The translations under genes and the position numbers were made by a program. From Lithobates sylvaticus (taxonomy: Eukaryota > Chordata > Amphibia > Anura > Ranidae): a stretch of 64,000 nt of DNA. The notes under the pieces were generated by a model. It saw only the letters and a list, made by a program, of their open reading frames with translations. It did not search any database and was not told where the DNA came from. Location: NCBI GenBank assembly GCA_028564925.1, contig CM053029.1, positions 433,649,398 to 433,713,397 of the forward strand, given 5' to 3'. Position 1 is the first letter of the stretch. Each line of letters starts with the position of its first letter. Below, piece by piece: positions 42,752 to 54,065 of this stretch.

Positions 42752-43570
42752 TTAGGCCCCATGTACACTGCTGCTGGTAAATTGACGTTTAGGAGCAGAT
42801 GGGAGTTGTTTCCAACTGCTCCTGAACTCTCCTCTATGTTATCTTATCTGTTCATGTACACAGGGTTGTTTACAGTCGTTTCTAGGCAGTTAAAGTGGTT
42901 GTAAACCCTTACAAACCACGTTGGCCTACAGATAAGCCTAGATTAAGGCTTACCTGTAGGTCCAATAAATATCTCCTAAACCTACACGGTTTAGGAGATA
43001 TTTAGAAAAAAACAGGCACCGCTGTCTACGGCGCATGTGCCGTAGACATCGGCGCGCAGGCGCACTGAGCATGCCTGATATGGCGCCAATATGCCACTCT
43101 TGGCGGCTCCCGTGCGCATGCGCGAGTGACGTCATCGCGACTCCATCGAATGACAGCGCTGGAGCAGCGAGACCCGGAAGTCACTCTGGGATTGATGGCG
43201 GCGGAGGAGGACGTGAACGAGGGTCGCTTCGGGGGCTTCGTTCTCAGGTAAGTTATTCATAATGAGCTAGAATGCTATGCATACTAGCTCATTATGCCTT
43301 TGCCTTGCAGGTTCCATTTTTACTTCCTCTTTAAGTTTAGAGGCATTTTTTGGAACATCAAAAAATGTGTTTAGAAGCTGAGTTTACAGGCATTTCAAGT
43401 GTCAAACTCTTCTAAGTGCGTTTAGCCATGTTTCGTTTACAGGTGTTTTTTCATTTTTGGCTATTTTGAAAGACAATTTTATTTTTTTTTAAAAACGCTT
43501 CTAAGTGCAAATGCAGGTTAAACGCTAACACAGAAAAACGCAGCTAAGCGCGGCATGTAAACGAGGCAAA
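42752..43570. mobile_element. MITE with AGGCCCCATGTACAC end, split by a TTAA MITE
   Basis: Left end AGGCCCCATGTACACTG and right end CGGCATGTAAACGAGGC are loosely inverted. The interior repeats GTTTAG, CTTCTAAGTGC and TTTACAGGC words. It is interrupted at 42890. Assignment is tentative. Confidence 0.45.
42890..43334 (+). mobile_element. TTAA MITE (TTAAAGTGGTTGTAAA family), copy 2
   Basis: Bounded by TTAA (42890-42893 and 43331-43334). Same sequence as 35729-36173 in the other orientation, including CGGCGCATGTGCCGTAGAC-type hairpins, the CATAATGAGCTAG hairpin and CGCATGCGCGAGTGACGTCA. Confidence 0.88.
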
Positions 43571-43965
43571 GCAGACATTTTAAACATGGGTTACTATCTG
43601 TCAAGTTAAATTGTTCAGGAGAGGTTGTAAAAACGTGAAGCTTACAACTCGAGGGCATTTACACAAACATTACTGAAAAGTTATAAAAGGTTGATAAATG
43701 TAATACCTACTGTTGTATACCTCCTATTGTATCAGTATTATTTATTTTCTTACATGTGGAACAGAACAAGAGAATCACACACCAGCCTTGCTCTTTAATA
43801 GGAATGAGCTTTGGGGAGGACCATGACCATGATCACAGAAGCAGGGAAAATCAGGCAGGAAAAGCAAGAGGCAGTTCCATGACAGTGGATGTCTTCAGGG
43901 GATTTTGGTTAAATGATTTTCTAGGGGTCCTTGGCAACCCATAAGTGCTAATGACTTCACTCTTA

Positions 43966-44390
43966 TGCCCCGTACACACACGGTCGTAAATTCCGACCAC
44001 AAAATCCGTCGGATTTTTCCGACGGATTTTGTCCGACACTGGTGTTGCATACACACGGTCGGACAGAGTTGTCGGAAAATCCGATCTTCCTGAACGTGGT
44101 GACGTTTGTTGCGTACGACGGGACTACGTAGAGGCTAGTAGCCAATAGCTTTGGTCTTGTAATGTGATCTGAGCATGCGTGGCACTTTGTCCGTCGGAAT
44201 TCGCTACACACAATCGGAAAAAGTCCGATAGGACTTTGTTGTCGGAAAATTTGAGAGCAGGATCTCAAACTTTTTCCGGCGGAAATTCCGACGGAAAAAG
44301 TCCGATGGAGCCCACACAAGGTCGGAATTTCCGACAACATGGTCCGATAGGACATTTTCCGTCGGAAAATCCGACCGTGTGTACAGGGCA
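43966..44390. mobile_element. Harbinger-type MITE, TTA duplication
   Basis: TTA at 43963-43965 and 44391-44393. Ends TGCCCCGTACACAC and GTGTGTACAGGGCA. The interior is built of repeated inverted TCGGAAATTCCGA and TTTTCCGTCGG words. No ORF. Confidence 0.82.
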
Positions 44391-44527
44391 TTAGGAGTTC
44401 GTATTCATTCGGTAAGGAGGACATGTGTATTGTGGTAACTGAACACAACTGAACTGAACACAGCTTCCTGAGTTAAGTGTCAGCATGTGTTTTTCACATG
44501 ACATGGACTTTTTGACGTTTATTATAT

Positions 44528-45170
44528 ATATTTTTTTTTTTTTTTTTTATAATTAAATCTTTATTAGTGATTTTCTTTATACAGTTTACATTTTGCTGAT
44601 TACATTTCCTTAGTATATCTGTTCATTTAATACCCCCGTGGTCTGCAGATTGGCCCTTCCGGCGGCCCCCGTCCCCCGGGAGAGGAGCAGCAAAAAGCCG
44701 TAATAAAATAAAAAAGAGGAAAAAAAAAAGACAGGGAACTTCCCGTTCTTTAATTCAGGTGATATAACCCCTTTTCCCCGAAATAATAATCAATTGCTTT
44801 CTTATTACGTGTCTTTGGTGTCTTCCCACCTGTTAGATAAAAATGTTTAAGTGTCCTACAATCTCCCCCGACCAAATCAGGGTCTCCTACCATCCCTCTC
44901 GGCCTTCCCCTATCACCCTTCCCCCCCTCCCTCCCTCTATACTTTGCTCCATTTAAGTGTAGTGTTGCTTTCTCGCCGTGCTCCCTCCTTGTGCCTTCCT
45001 AATCAAGTGTGGTTTTCCTTAGTTTGTGGTGAAAAAGAAAAAAAAAAAAAAGGAAAAAATGTGGTTTGAGAATGAGAATATGTGTGATTATGGTATGAAG
45101 AGCTGCGGTTCTTTCCACCATCTCAATGGCTCATCATTCAGGACACCTCTAGCATTTAGGTGCCATTTAA
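44528..45170 (-). mobile_element. LINE 3' UTR fragment
   Basis: A poly(T) run (44530-44548) followed by ATCTTTATTAGTG reads on the minus strand as a 3' UTR ending in a poly(A) tail. Further in are C/T-rich tracts (44890-44930) similar in composition to other LINE 3' UTRs here. No coding part is retained, so the family is not certain. Confidence 0.45.
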
Positions 45171-45778
45171 AGCAGCGACCAAAAAAACAAGTTTAATTCT
45201 TCCAGGCCTCCAAAAAAAGATACCTACCACCATTACCAGCTTCTGCCACCTGTCCTGGCCTATTCTGGTGCTCCAGAAAGTAAAGGTGCCACACAATGTT
45301 TCCACGGTTGGTCCTCAGCTAACAAAGTTTGAATGTTTGCTACAGGTTAAATCCTGTATTGCACATTAAAGTTTTCAGGCTATTCTGGTGCCGTGGCACT
45401 GTAAACATGCCAAACAATGATCAACTTCAGCTTGCTGCATGGACTATTCTGTGTTGAAGTCTGCAGCCTATTTCTATGCTGTGGCACTGAGAAATATTTG
45501 TGGCTATTGTCTCTCACATAATGCACTCTATTGCTTATTTCAAGATAAAACATGCCTTGTCTCTCCCTCTTATACTGCAACCTAGCCATCTGTTTATAAA
45601 CTGTTCAGCTACTGATCAATATTTGTGACTATTGTCTTTCAAATAATACACTCTGTTTATTTCAAGATAAAAACCTGCCTTGTCTCTACTTTTTATATTG
45701 CTGGCTAACCAAGCAGATTCCTACATACTGTCCTGGTACTGAACAATATTTTTGGCTATTTGCTCTCAGTGAATATAC

Positions 45779-46576
45779 TTAAAGTGTAGCTAAACCCACA
45801 TCATAAAAAAACTATCAATAAATGCTGTATTGCATGCTGTTCATATTCACTCAGTCACTATGAGATACATTTTCTGTATTCTGCAAAAAAACTTGTAGAT
45901 CCTGCTTCTCTCTATCTCCACCTTCTGTTCATGTCCCCAATTCAGCTAGGGATTTTACTTTTGTTAGGGCAACTGTGCTCATGCTCAGTTTTCAGTGAGT
46001 TTTTATGCTGAGCATTTCCTCCCTATCACATCTGAGCAACCCGTGTGACTATAGAGTCACACTTGTGGGTGTATACACAGTGGTAAATGACAGCCCAGTC
46101 CCTCTCTCCTCCTCCATGCCCATTCATCAGCTAAACACAATGGGGTGGGACATTACATGTAGATTAATGGTGGCTTCACCTCCACTTTCTAGGATACAGG
46201 CTGGATGGGGAGTGACACATCCTGTGACTCGCAAAAATCTGCCCACACCACAAAATAATAAAGATTTCAATTCAATTATATATTTGTATGCCAATTTAAA
46301 CCAGTTTATTGAGAATATTTATTTATTTTTACTCTGTATTCCATGTTTTTTACATGCGACCAGCAGCAGAGGACTAGAAGCCCCTCCTGCTTGTGTTTCC
46401 TTGCAGACAGGCTGGGAAAGATCTGGGTCAGGTGACAGCTGTATATCAATAACAACAAAAAAAAACATCTAAGTACCTATTTTCCTTATTAAAATAATTA
46501 CAGTGCCATCATCATCCACATACAGAAATAGAATGGACAATGTAAATTAAACAGTGTGTGTTTAGTATCACTTTAA
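45779..46576. mobile_element. TTAA MITE (TTAAAGTGTAGCTAAAC family)
   Basis: Left end TTAAAGTGTAGCTAAAC and right end GTTTAGTATCACTTTAA are near-perfect inverted repeats with TTAA on both sides. It is inserted in a 135-bp repeat unit, whose other copies supply the empty site. No ORF recognised. Confidence 0.8.
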
Positions 46577-46919
46577 TACAATGTTTATTTCAAGATAAAA
46601 CCTGTTTTGTCTCTTATATTGCTTCTTAACCAATGTGACCACATACTGTTCAGCCACTGTACAATATTTGTTGCTATTGTCTCTCAAAAAATACACTCTA
46701 AGGTTTATTTCGAGTCTAAATCTGCCAAGTCTCTGTCTCTCTTACATTATGGATACACCAAGCTGCTTACATACTGTCCCAGTGCGGAAGGGGGAAGAGG
46801 TCAAGAGTTCACATTTCACAGTAAAGGGGTCATAATTGCATAACACACAAATAGCAAGGGTAAGAAGTGCATAACATACAGTGTACATGGGTCAGGAGTG
46901 TGTAATGAACAGATTGCAG

Positions 46920-47610
46920 GGTTCAGCTCCTGCCCCTCCAGCACAGCTCTCCCAGTACAACTCTTTCCCCGCTCCTTCCCCACCAGCACAGCTCTCTCCC
47001 CTTCCAGTACAGTTCTGCCCTCTTAGTACAGCTTACCCCCATCAGTACAACTTTCTCCCCTCAGTGCATCTTTGCCCCTAAGTTAAGCTCTCCCCTCTAG
47101 TACAACTCTCCCCCCTCAGTACAGCCTTCCACCCCCAGTACAACTCTCTTCCCCTTCCGGGACAGTAATGTCTCCTTAGTACAGGTTTATGCCTCAATGC
47201 AGCTTTCCTCCCTTCAATACAGCTTTACCTGCTCATTTAAGCTTTACCCTCTCAGTGCACTTACCAGACCAGTGCAGTTCAGAGTAGGGGAAGTCCTCAA
47301 TTGGCTGAGTCACATAACTGAAGTCAGGGAGGAGCAGCCTCCAGCACTAGCTGCTATCCTATGCCATTGCCGCTCTCTTGTCTTGTCCCCAGTACATATT
47401 TCCTTCTCACAACAGTTCTCTCCTCTGGTAGAGTGCCCCCCCCCCCAGTACAGTTTGCTGCCCTTAGTACAGCTCTCTCCCCCTTTCAGAACAGTTTTGC
47501 CACCTTTGTACAACTTTCCCACTCTGTGCAGTTCCCCATCAGTACAGCTTTTCCCCCTCAGTACAGTTGTCCCATGTCAGTACAGTTCTCTCACCATAAT
47601 GCACACTAAT
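46920..47610. repeat. Degenerate minisatellite, CAGTACAGCT.TC core
   Basis: Words CAGTACAGCTCTCCCC, CAGTACAACTTTC and TCAGTACAG recur about every 18-30 bases through 700 bases. A poly(G) run follows at about 47750-47774. Confidence 0.7.
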
Positions 47611-48003
47611 CAGACCAGTGCAGAATATGGAAAGTCCTCCATCAGCTGGGTTGCCTGACTGGAGCCGGGGAGGTGTGGCTTCCCTCACACTGAACTGACA
47701 GGCTGCAGAAGCTGCACTAGCTGTTGTGCTGGGCCACAGATGCTCAGGGCGGTGGGGGGGGGGGGGGGGGGGGGTTGTACCGTCTATTTCTCCTTATCTA
47801 CTCCTCTGTACTGTCCAGGCGCTGAACTAAATTTGTGGCTATTGTCTCTCAGATAATATGTTTTCATTTATATTGCAAGATAAAACTTGCCCATCTCTTT
47901 CTATTTGCTGTCTATTCAAGTGTTTGTGTACTGTCCTGTGAATATGGTTGTGGGTTGTGGTTTTGAATAGTCAAAAAGTAGCTGCCAAATTATTGTAATA
48001 AAC

Positions 48004-48876
48004 AGTTTTGCCGGAGGTCCGCCGGACTTTTGAAATGAATGGACTTGCCCACACACGGAGTAAAGTCCGTTCATTTTGAAGTCCATATCAGCCCCTTATC
48101 CGAGCACGCAGCCTAGTCGGTCAGGAAAGGGGGTGGAGACGAGCGAGCCCCCCCCTTCTGAGCCGTACCAGGCCACGTGCCCTCAACATGGGAGGGTGCT
48201 TTGGGGAAGGGGGGCTCGCTCGTCCCCACCCCAAAGCACCTTGTCCCCATGTTGATGAGGAGAAGGGCCTCTTCCTGACAACCCTGGCCATTTGTTGTCT
48301 GGGTCTGCGGGCGGGGGGCTTATCGGAATCTGGGAGCCCCCTTTAATAAGAGGTCCCCCAGATCCCAGCCCCCCACCCTATGTGAATGAGTATGGGGTAC
48401 ATCGTACCCCTACCCCTTCACCTGGGGAAAAAGAGTCAATAAAAAAAAAACACACTAGACATAAAGTAATTTATTAGGCAGCTCCGGTGGTCTTCTTCTG
48501 ACTTCGGGGGTCTCTTTTTCGACTCATTTGCGCACTCCGGTTCTTTTCCGCTCTCTCCGGTTCTTCTCCGCTCTTTCCGGTTCTTCTCTGTTCTCTTTCG
48601 GCCTCTTCTCCCGCTCTCCGGCCTCTTCTCCCGCTCTTCGGTTCTTCTTCCGGGCTCCTCCACTGTCTTCTTCCAGCTCTTTTACTAGCGGTGGCCCGTT
48701 CTCCTCCGTCCTTCTTTCCTCTTCTCAATTCTTCCGATGTTTACACAATGCTCTCTCCCGCTGAAATGCCGTGTGTGCGGCGACTTATATAGGCATGGGG
48801 TATGGTCACCGGCTGATGTCACAAGGTGACCCCGCCCCATTATGACATCACCGTCCCAGCATGCCCCAGGACTGTG
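48004..48876. mobile_element. Fold-back element FB-3, half copy
   Basis: Matches one arm and the central part of FB-2: GGACTTGCCCACACACGG, CCTTATCCGAGCACGCAGCC, then CCTTGTCCCCATGTTGATG, an ACTTATATAGG word near 48783 and a GACGTCATGCC-like end. The second arm is missing. Confidence 0.75.
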
Positions 48877-48879
48877 ACG

Positions 48880-49312
48880 TCATGCCTGGCACATGTCCTC
48901 AATTTGGTGGTGCAGCATTTCATAAATAGGTACTCAGGGTTGGTAGATTTGCTAAAGCAGGCCAGACGAGACTGTAGCCATTTCAGGCAGTCATATACAG
49001 CCAGTACTCGGTTGGCTGAAATTCAGCGGGAATTCAACCTGCCCGTAAACCACCTGATTTGTAACATGCGCACCGAGTGGAACTCGACTTTGGCAATTCT
49101 GCAGCAGCTATACATGCAGCAGAGGGCAATCAATGAGTGAGTATGGCACACCGACAGGCTCAGGCTGGCTCGGCTTTTTTTCCCCATGCCGATGCATGCA
49201 CTGTACTGTAACCATTTGAGGAGGCCACAAGGATGGTGAGCCATTACAATGCATGCATCAGTGACACAATCCCTGTTGTGTTCCTGCTGGAGCAGATTCT
49301 GTGGGCATTATG
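48880..49312 (+). pseudogene. hAT-type transposase fragment
   Basis: 48880-49137 encodes CLAHVLNLVVQHF...LLKQARRDCSHFRQSYTASTRL, then MRTEWNSTLAILQQLYMQQRAIN, matching the C.AH.LNL and (T)RWNST..ML blocks in the middle of hAT transposases. In another frame near 49200-49310 follow PFEEATRMVSHYNACISDTIPVVFLLEQIL, the next conserved block. At least one frame change and a stop lie between. Both ends of the element are missing; it adjoins FB-3 on the left and a Harbinger end on the right. Confidence 0.75.
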
Positions 49313-49315
49313 AAC

Positions 49316-49695
49316 AGGTCAGTAAAGCAGCTTCATTATTATCCCATTAAAGAAGAAGAGAATGTGCACTGCATTTCGACATTTCATAATTTGCAGCGTC
49401 GCGACTCACGAATGTTAATTCTCCATTACGAACTGCTTCCGGCTCATTCCTTGCTTCCGATCATGCATGTTTGTACTTTCAAATGTTGTGTGATGGAATT
49501 GTGTACTGACCATACGAAAATCAGACAACAGACCACTGTCTGTCGAAAATTTACTAGTCTGCCATCCAACATTTGTTGGCCGAAAGTTGGACAACAATTG
49601 TCAAAAGGAGTGTACTAACGGTCAGATTCTAGGACAACAGTCTGTCAACAGACAATCCCCTGCCAACAATCGCATTGCATCATGTGTACGAGGCT
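49316..49695. mobile_element. Harbinger element end, relative of 38928-39830
   Basis: Inverted relative to 38928-39269 plus 39800-39830, without the TTAA MITE. Ends CGTGTACGAGGCTTAA-like at 49684-49698. Useful as the empty site for 39270-39799. Confidence 0.7.
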
Positions 49696-49699
49696 TAAG

Positions 49700-50008
49700 A
49701 CAAGCAGTTTTTTCCTTTTTTCTCAACCAAAAATCTAAGGAAGGTGATCCCTGCCTCATTGAAGTATTTAAACCATACATCTAGTTCCAAATCTGAGGAT
49801 GCACATCCCAACGGAGGCTTCTGGGAACCACCTGTTTGGCGATACAATGTTCCAAAAAGGTCATGTCCCATTCAGCGCGCAGTTCAAAAACCATAAGGGT
49901 TTTCAACCTGAGGAACATGCCTCCTATTTCCAAATCTGCCATGTCAGTTAGGACAAAATCACCTTCTATGGAGAAGGTTTTTGTGGCTCTGTATTCAAAT
50001 ACATCCAT
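49700..50008 (-). pseudogene. PLE-A-type ORF1 N-terminal fragment
   Basis: The minus strand reads MDVFEYRATKTFSIEG, LRLKTLMVFELRAEWDMTFLEH and VVPRSLRWDVHPQ. A stop interrupts at about 49781, after which WFKYFNEAGI continues. This aligns with the first 100 residues of PLE-A ORF1 (MDVFHYRTNRSFNTDG, FLEQYV, PRGLRW, FNEAGIS). It is a third example of this ORF1 family and represents a related but distinct PLE. Confidence 0.8.
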
Positions 50009-50044
50009 GGCGCATATAGATTAAGTCAAAAGATATAGGAATAT

Positions 50045-50250
50045 ATAGTGCACCAATCACAGTTGAGGAGTATGTAGCGCAGCGTTCACAGGTCATGAGT
50101 ATATAGCACAGTGTTCACAGGTCAGGAGTACATAGCACAGCATTCAGAGGTCAGGAGTACAAAGCGCAGCATTCACAGGTCAAGAATATATAGCACAGCA
50201 TTTATAGGACACAAGTACACAGGTCAGGAGCACACAGGCTGGAATTCCTG
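50045..50250. repeat. Minisatellite, AGGTCAGGAGTA.ATAGC units near 31 bp
   Basis: Six to seven units of ACAGGTCAGGAGTACATAGC plus CAGCATTC lie directly upstream (in minus sense) of the PLE ORF1 fragment. 50251-50580 has no recognised feature. Confidence 0.8.
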
Positions 50251-50584
50251 TGTAGATCCTAACATGTCTCCTGTGCCCAGCTGCCAGTATCTACCTTTCT
50301 TCTGCTCCTGCTGTAATAATGCAGTCTTTTTTAAAAGTACAGTTTTGTCCTTCCCTAATGATCAGTTTCTTACCCGCCTGTTCTGGCATGCTGCTTTCCA
50401 TGCACTCACATCTATTCTGAGTGCCTGTATGAGATGTGAGGGGAGGATCACAGGAGTTAGTGTAGCCGTGCTGCAGAGCCGGGTCGGCACTGCGGACATG
50501 AGATCTACACGTCACCCACTAGTGATCGATGGGATGCCGACCCCGCCCTAGAGTATAAAATGGTGGGTTTTTCAATTTTTTATA

Positions 50585-51145
50585 TCACATTATATTTGCG
50601 CAGCATTTTTTCACATTATTATTATTATTATACACGATTTATATACGCAGCGCTTTACAATGTATAGGGGGGGACAAAACAATTACAGTACAGTTAAATA
50701 CAAAAGGTACTGGAGGGCCCTGCTCGTAGAGCTTACATTCTAAAGGGACGGGGTGGTGGTACAAAAGGTAATAGCTGCAGAGAATGATTTGATGGGGGTG
50801 GCTCAGGGACAGTTGTTAGGTGGGTGTGGGATAGGCTTCCCTGAATAAATGAGTTTTCAGGGATCTCTTAAAGGTGGACAGGGTAGGGGCTGATCGGATA
50901 TAATGGGGCAGTGAGTTCCAGAGGATGGGAGAGGCTCTGGAGAAGTCCTGAAGGCGAGCATGGGAGGATGTAACAAAGGAGCTAGAGAGCAGGAGGTCCT
51001 GGGAGGAGCAGAGGGGACGATTTGGGTGATATCTGCAGATGAGGTTGGTGATGTAGATGGGGGCGATGTTGTGGATGGCATTGTATGTTATGGTTAGCTT
51101 TTTGAATTTCACACGGTGGGGTAGGGGAAGACAGTGCAAATGCAA
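50585..51145 (-). mobile_element. LINE 3' part (Rex1/L2-like RT tail)
   Basis: The minus-strand frame 51145-50816 encodes TYNAIHNIAPIYITNLI...RPLCSS, then LQDFSRASPILWNSLPHYIRSAPTLSTFKRSLKTHLF, the C-terminal block typical of Rex1/CR1/L2-type LINE reverse transcriptases. The 3' UTR holds CAGCGCTTTACAAT and ends in a TAA microsatellite near 50610. The 5' part is absent. Confidence 0.75.
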
Positions 51146-51427
51146 TTTCTTATGAGGAAATACACGTTAATGAATTTTAATGCACAAAAAGACAATAAAA
51201 TATCCAATTTATTGGTAAAATATAAAAGATTATGTTATACCGAGTAAACAGATATCCAACCATTTCACTCTTTAAATTGCGCACACCCGTGGAACAGTGT
51301 CAAACCACGTACATTATACTATCCATAGGCCACTTTAGATTTACACATGAGGTCTGGTGCTAGAATTATTGCTCGTGATCTGGTGTCCGTGGCGATAGCT
51401 CACATGTTTACGTACCGCCACAAGTAT

Positions 51428-51720
51428 TATTATTATTTAATATTATTTAAGGTACTTACATAGCGCCGTCAATTTACGCAGTGCTTTACATATACATTGT
51501 ACATTCACATCGGTCCCTACCCTCAAGGAGCTTACAATCTACGGTCTCTAACTCACATTCATATACTAGGGCCAATTTAGACAGAAGCCAATAAACCTAC
51601 CAGCATATCTTTGGAGTGTGGGAGGAAACCGGAGTACCCGGAGGAAACACATGCATGCACAGGGAGAACATGCAAACTCCAGACAGGTAGTGTCGTGGTT
51701 GGGAGTCGAACCAAGTATTC
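51428..51720 (-). mobile_element. LINE or SINE 3' tail with conserved vertebrate block
   Basis: The minus strand carries GTTTGCATGTTCTCCCTGTG, TTTCCTCCGGGTACTCCGG and TTGTAAGCTCCTTGAGGG, a tail widespread in amphibian and fish genomes, and ends in an ATT-rich microsatellite near 51428. Its last 60 bases resemble the end of 50585-51145, suggesting related LINE machinery. 51146-51427 is unassigned. Confidence 0.65.
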
Positions 51721-52189
51721 ACCTTTGTGCACGAGCACAGTGGGACAGGGCACTTTAAAAATTCTTTGATAATTTATTTTATTTTTATTTTTTTATTTTT
51801 ACAGTGTGACTTTAAATTCTTTTTGATCACTTTTATTGCTATCATAAGGAATGTAAACATCCCTTTAATAGCAATAAAGCATGACTGGTCCTCTTTAATG
51901 AGACATCTCAGGTCTATTAGACCCCAGATTTCTCATCTGCCCTTAAAAGCATCTGATCAAACCAAGATTGATTTGAACAGATGCTTTCTCAATCCAAAAA
52001 TGGATTGTTTACATTCTGCCCAAACCGGAAGTGTCGAACTACTTCGGTCTCTTAGACCATAGAGATTATCAGGGTCATTTTGGTCACCAATCAGCTCTAG
52101 GATAAGCTGGTGGAAATGACGGCTTCAGTCCTGGGGTCCCCGGTGAAAGAGGAGAGCCCAGAGAGGCACTGGAGGGTGCGGGCGCTAAT
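51721..52189. other. Unassigned sequence left of a Tc1 element
   Basis: A/T-rich at first (51760-51800), with MITE-like words (CTATCATAAGGAATGTAAACATCCCT) and no ORF of note. The sequence resumes at 53792 after the Tc1 insertion and ends in CGTACAGGTACGTCA near 53903. Confidence 0.45.
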
Positions 52190-52191
52190 TA

Positions 52192-53789
52192 CAGTTGTGC
52201 TCATATGTTTACATACCCTGGCAGAATTTATGATTTCTTGACCATTTTTCCGAGAATAACTCATGGTTAGTGTTTGGCTGAAGCCATTTATTATCAAAAA
52301 ATTATTTTTAAATTAAATCATAATGGCAACGGAAACTACCCAAATTACCCTGATAAAAAGTTTACATACCCTGGTGATTTTGGCCTGATAACATGCACAC
52401 AAGTTAACACAAAGGGGTTTGAATGGCTATTAAAGGTAACCACCCTCACCTGTGATCTGTTTTCTTGTAATTTGTGTGTGTGTATAAAAGGTCAATGCGT
52501 TTCTGGACTCCTGACAGACCCTTGCATCTTTCATCCAGTGCTGCACTGACGTTTTTGGATTCTGGGTCATGGGGAAAGCAAAAGAATTGTCAAAGGATCT
52601 GCAGGGAAAGGTAGCTGAACTGTATAAAACAGGAAAGGGATATAAAAAGGAACCCAAGGAATTGAGAATGACAATCAGCAGTGTTCAAACTCTAATCAAG
52701 AAGTGGAAAATGAGGGGTTCTGTTGAAACCAAACCACGGTCAGGTAGACCAACTAAAATTTCAGTCACAACTGCCAGGAAAATTGTTAAGGATGCAAAGA
52801 AAAACACACAAATAACTTCAGGTGAAATACAGGACTCTCTGAAAATATGTGGTGTGGCTGTTTCAAGATGCACAATAAGGAGGCACTTGAAGAAAGATGG
52901 GCTGCATGGTTGAGTCACCAGAAGAAAGCCATTACTATGCAAATGCCACAAAGTATCCTGCTTACAATACACCAAACAGCACAGAGACAAGCCTCAAACC
53001 TTCTGGCACAAAGTAATTTGGAGCGATGAGACCAAAATTTAGCTTTTTGGCCACAACCATAAAGTTACATTTGGAGAGGAGTAAACAAGGCCTATGATGA
53101 AAGGTACAGAGGTGGGTAGCTGATAATTTGGGGATGTGTGAGCTACAAAGGCACAGGAAATTTGCTCAAAATTGTTGGCAAGATGAATGCAGTATGTTAT
53201 CAAAAAATACTGGAGGAACATTTGCATTTATCAGCCAGGAAGCTGCGCATGGGACGTACTTGGACATTACAGCATGACAATGATCCAAAACACAAGGCCA
53301 AGTCAACCTGTCATTGGCTACAGCAGAATATAGTGAAGGTTCTGGAGTGGCCATCTCAGTCTCATGACCTCAATATCATTGAGCCACTCTGGGGATATCT
53401 CAAATGTGCAGTTCATGCAAGACAGTCCAAGAATTTACAGGAACTGGAGGCTTTTTGCCAAGAGGAATGGGCAGCTTTACCATCTGAGAAGAAAAAAGAG
53501 CCTCATCCACAAATACCACAAAAGACTTCAAGCTGTCATTGATGTTAAAGGAGGCAATACACGGTATTAAGAACTGGGGTATGTAAACTTTTGATCAGGG
53601 TCATTTGGGTAGTTTCTGTTGCCATTATGATTTAAAAAGAGTAAACACAGTTGATTGATAATAAATGGCTTCATCCAAACACTAACCATGAGTGAAATAA
53701 AAATGTTTGTGTTATCATTCATATTCTCTTAAAAATGGCCAAGAAATCATAAATTCTGCCAGGGTATGTAAAACTTATGAGCACAACTG
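52192..53789 (+). mobile_element. Tc1-type transposon, decayed
   Basis: Ends CAGTTGTGCTCAT and ATGAGCACAACTG with TA on both sides (52190-52191 and 53790-53791). It has terminal inverted repeats of roughly 200 bp with inner repeats, the IR/DR style. The length of 1.6 kb is that of a full Tc1 element, but the transposase is broken. Confidence 0.92.
52569..53541 (+). pseudogene. Tc1 transposase, DD34E, broken
   Basis: 52569-52913 encodes MGKAKELSKDLQGKVAELYK...VQTLIKKWK...RPTKIS, the paired-type DNA-binding domain with its GRP motif, and ends at a TGA. HKVIWSDETKI near 53010 (first Asp) is followed by further in-frame stops. 53135-53541 encodes the rest, with QHDNDPKH (second Asp) and NIIEPLWG (Glu) 34 residues apart. 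At least three stops or frame changes separate the parts. Confidence 0.88.
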
Positions 53790-54065
53790 TAGTTGCTAGG
53801 ATCACTTTTACAAAAAAGAGCATCACTGGCTCTAAAAAAATATACAGGGATCATGACTGCTGGTGCAGCCATGGCCCCGGTATAACCACTCAAACTGCTG
53901 CGACGTACAGGTACGTCATTTGGCAGCAAGTGAATAAAGTTCTTAGCATTACAGTACTCCTTTTTCAGCAACATATAGTTTAGATTGGCTTTCCCAGATT
54001 AGTACTGAATATTGAAATGAAATGTTTAAATAAGAATCTGATACTTGTTCTTTTTCTCTTTTCAG

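Larger units (their letters stand above)
45375..47945 (+). repeat. Tandem repeat, about 135-bp units, interrupted
   Basis: Units share TGAACAATATTTGTGGCTAT, TGTCTCTCA.ATAATACACT, TTTATTTCAAGATAAAACCTGCC and TACTGTCC. Copies start near 45410, 45480, 45610, 45735, 46580 and 47815. A TTAA MITE (45779-46576) and a C/T-rich minisatellite (46920-47610) split the array. Unit borders are approximate. Confidence 0.7.

Noticed and set aside
46005-46472. 155-codon frame on the plus strand
   Set aside because: Lies wholly inside a TTAA MITE and has no recognisable domain; likely chance.
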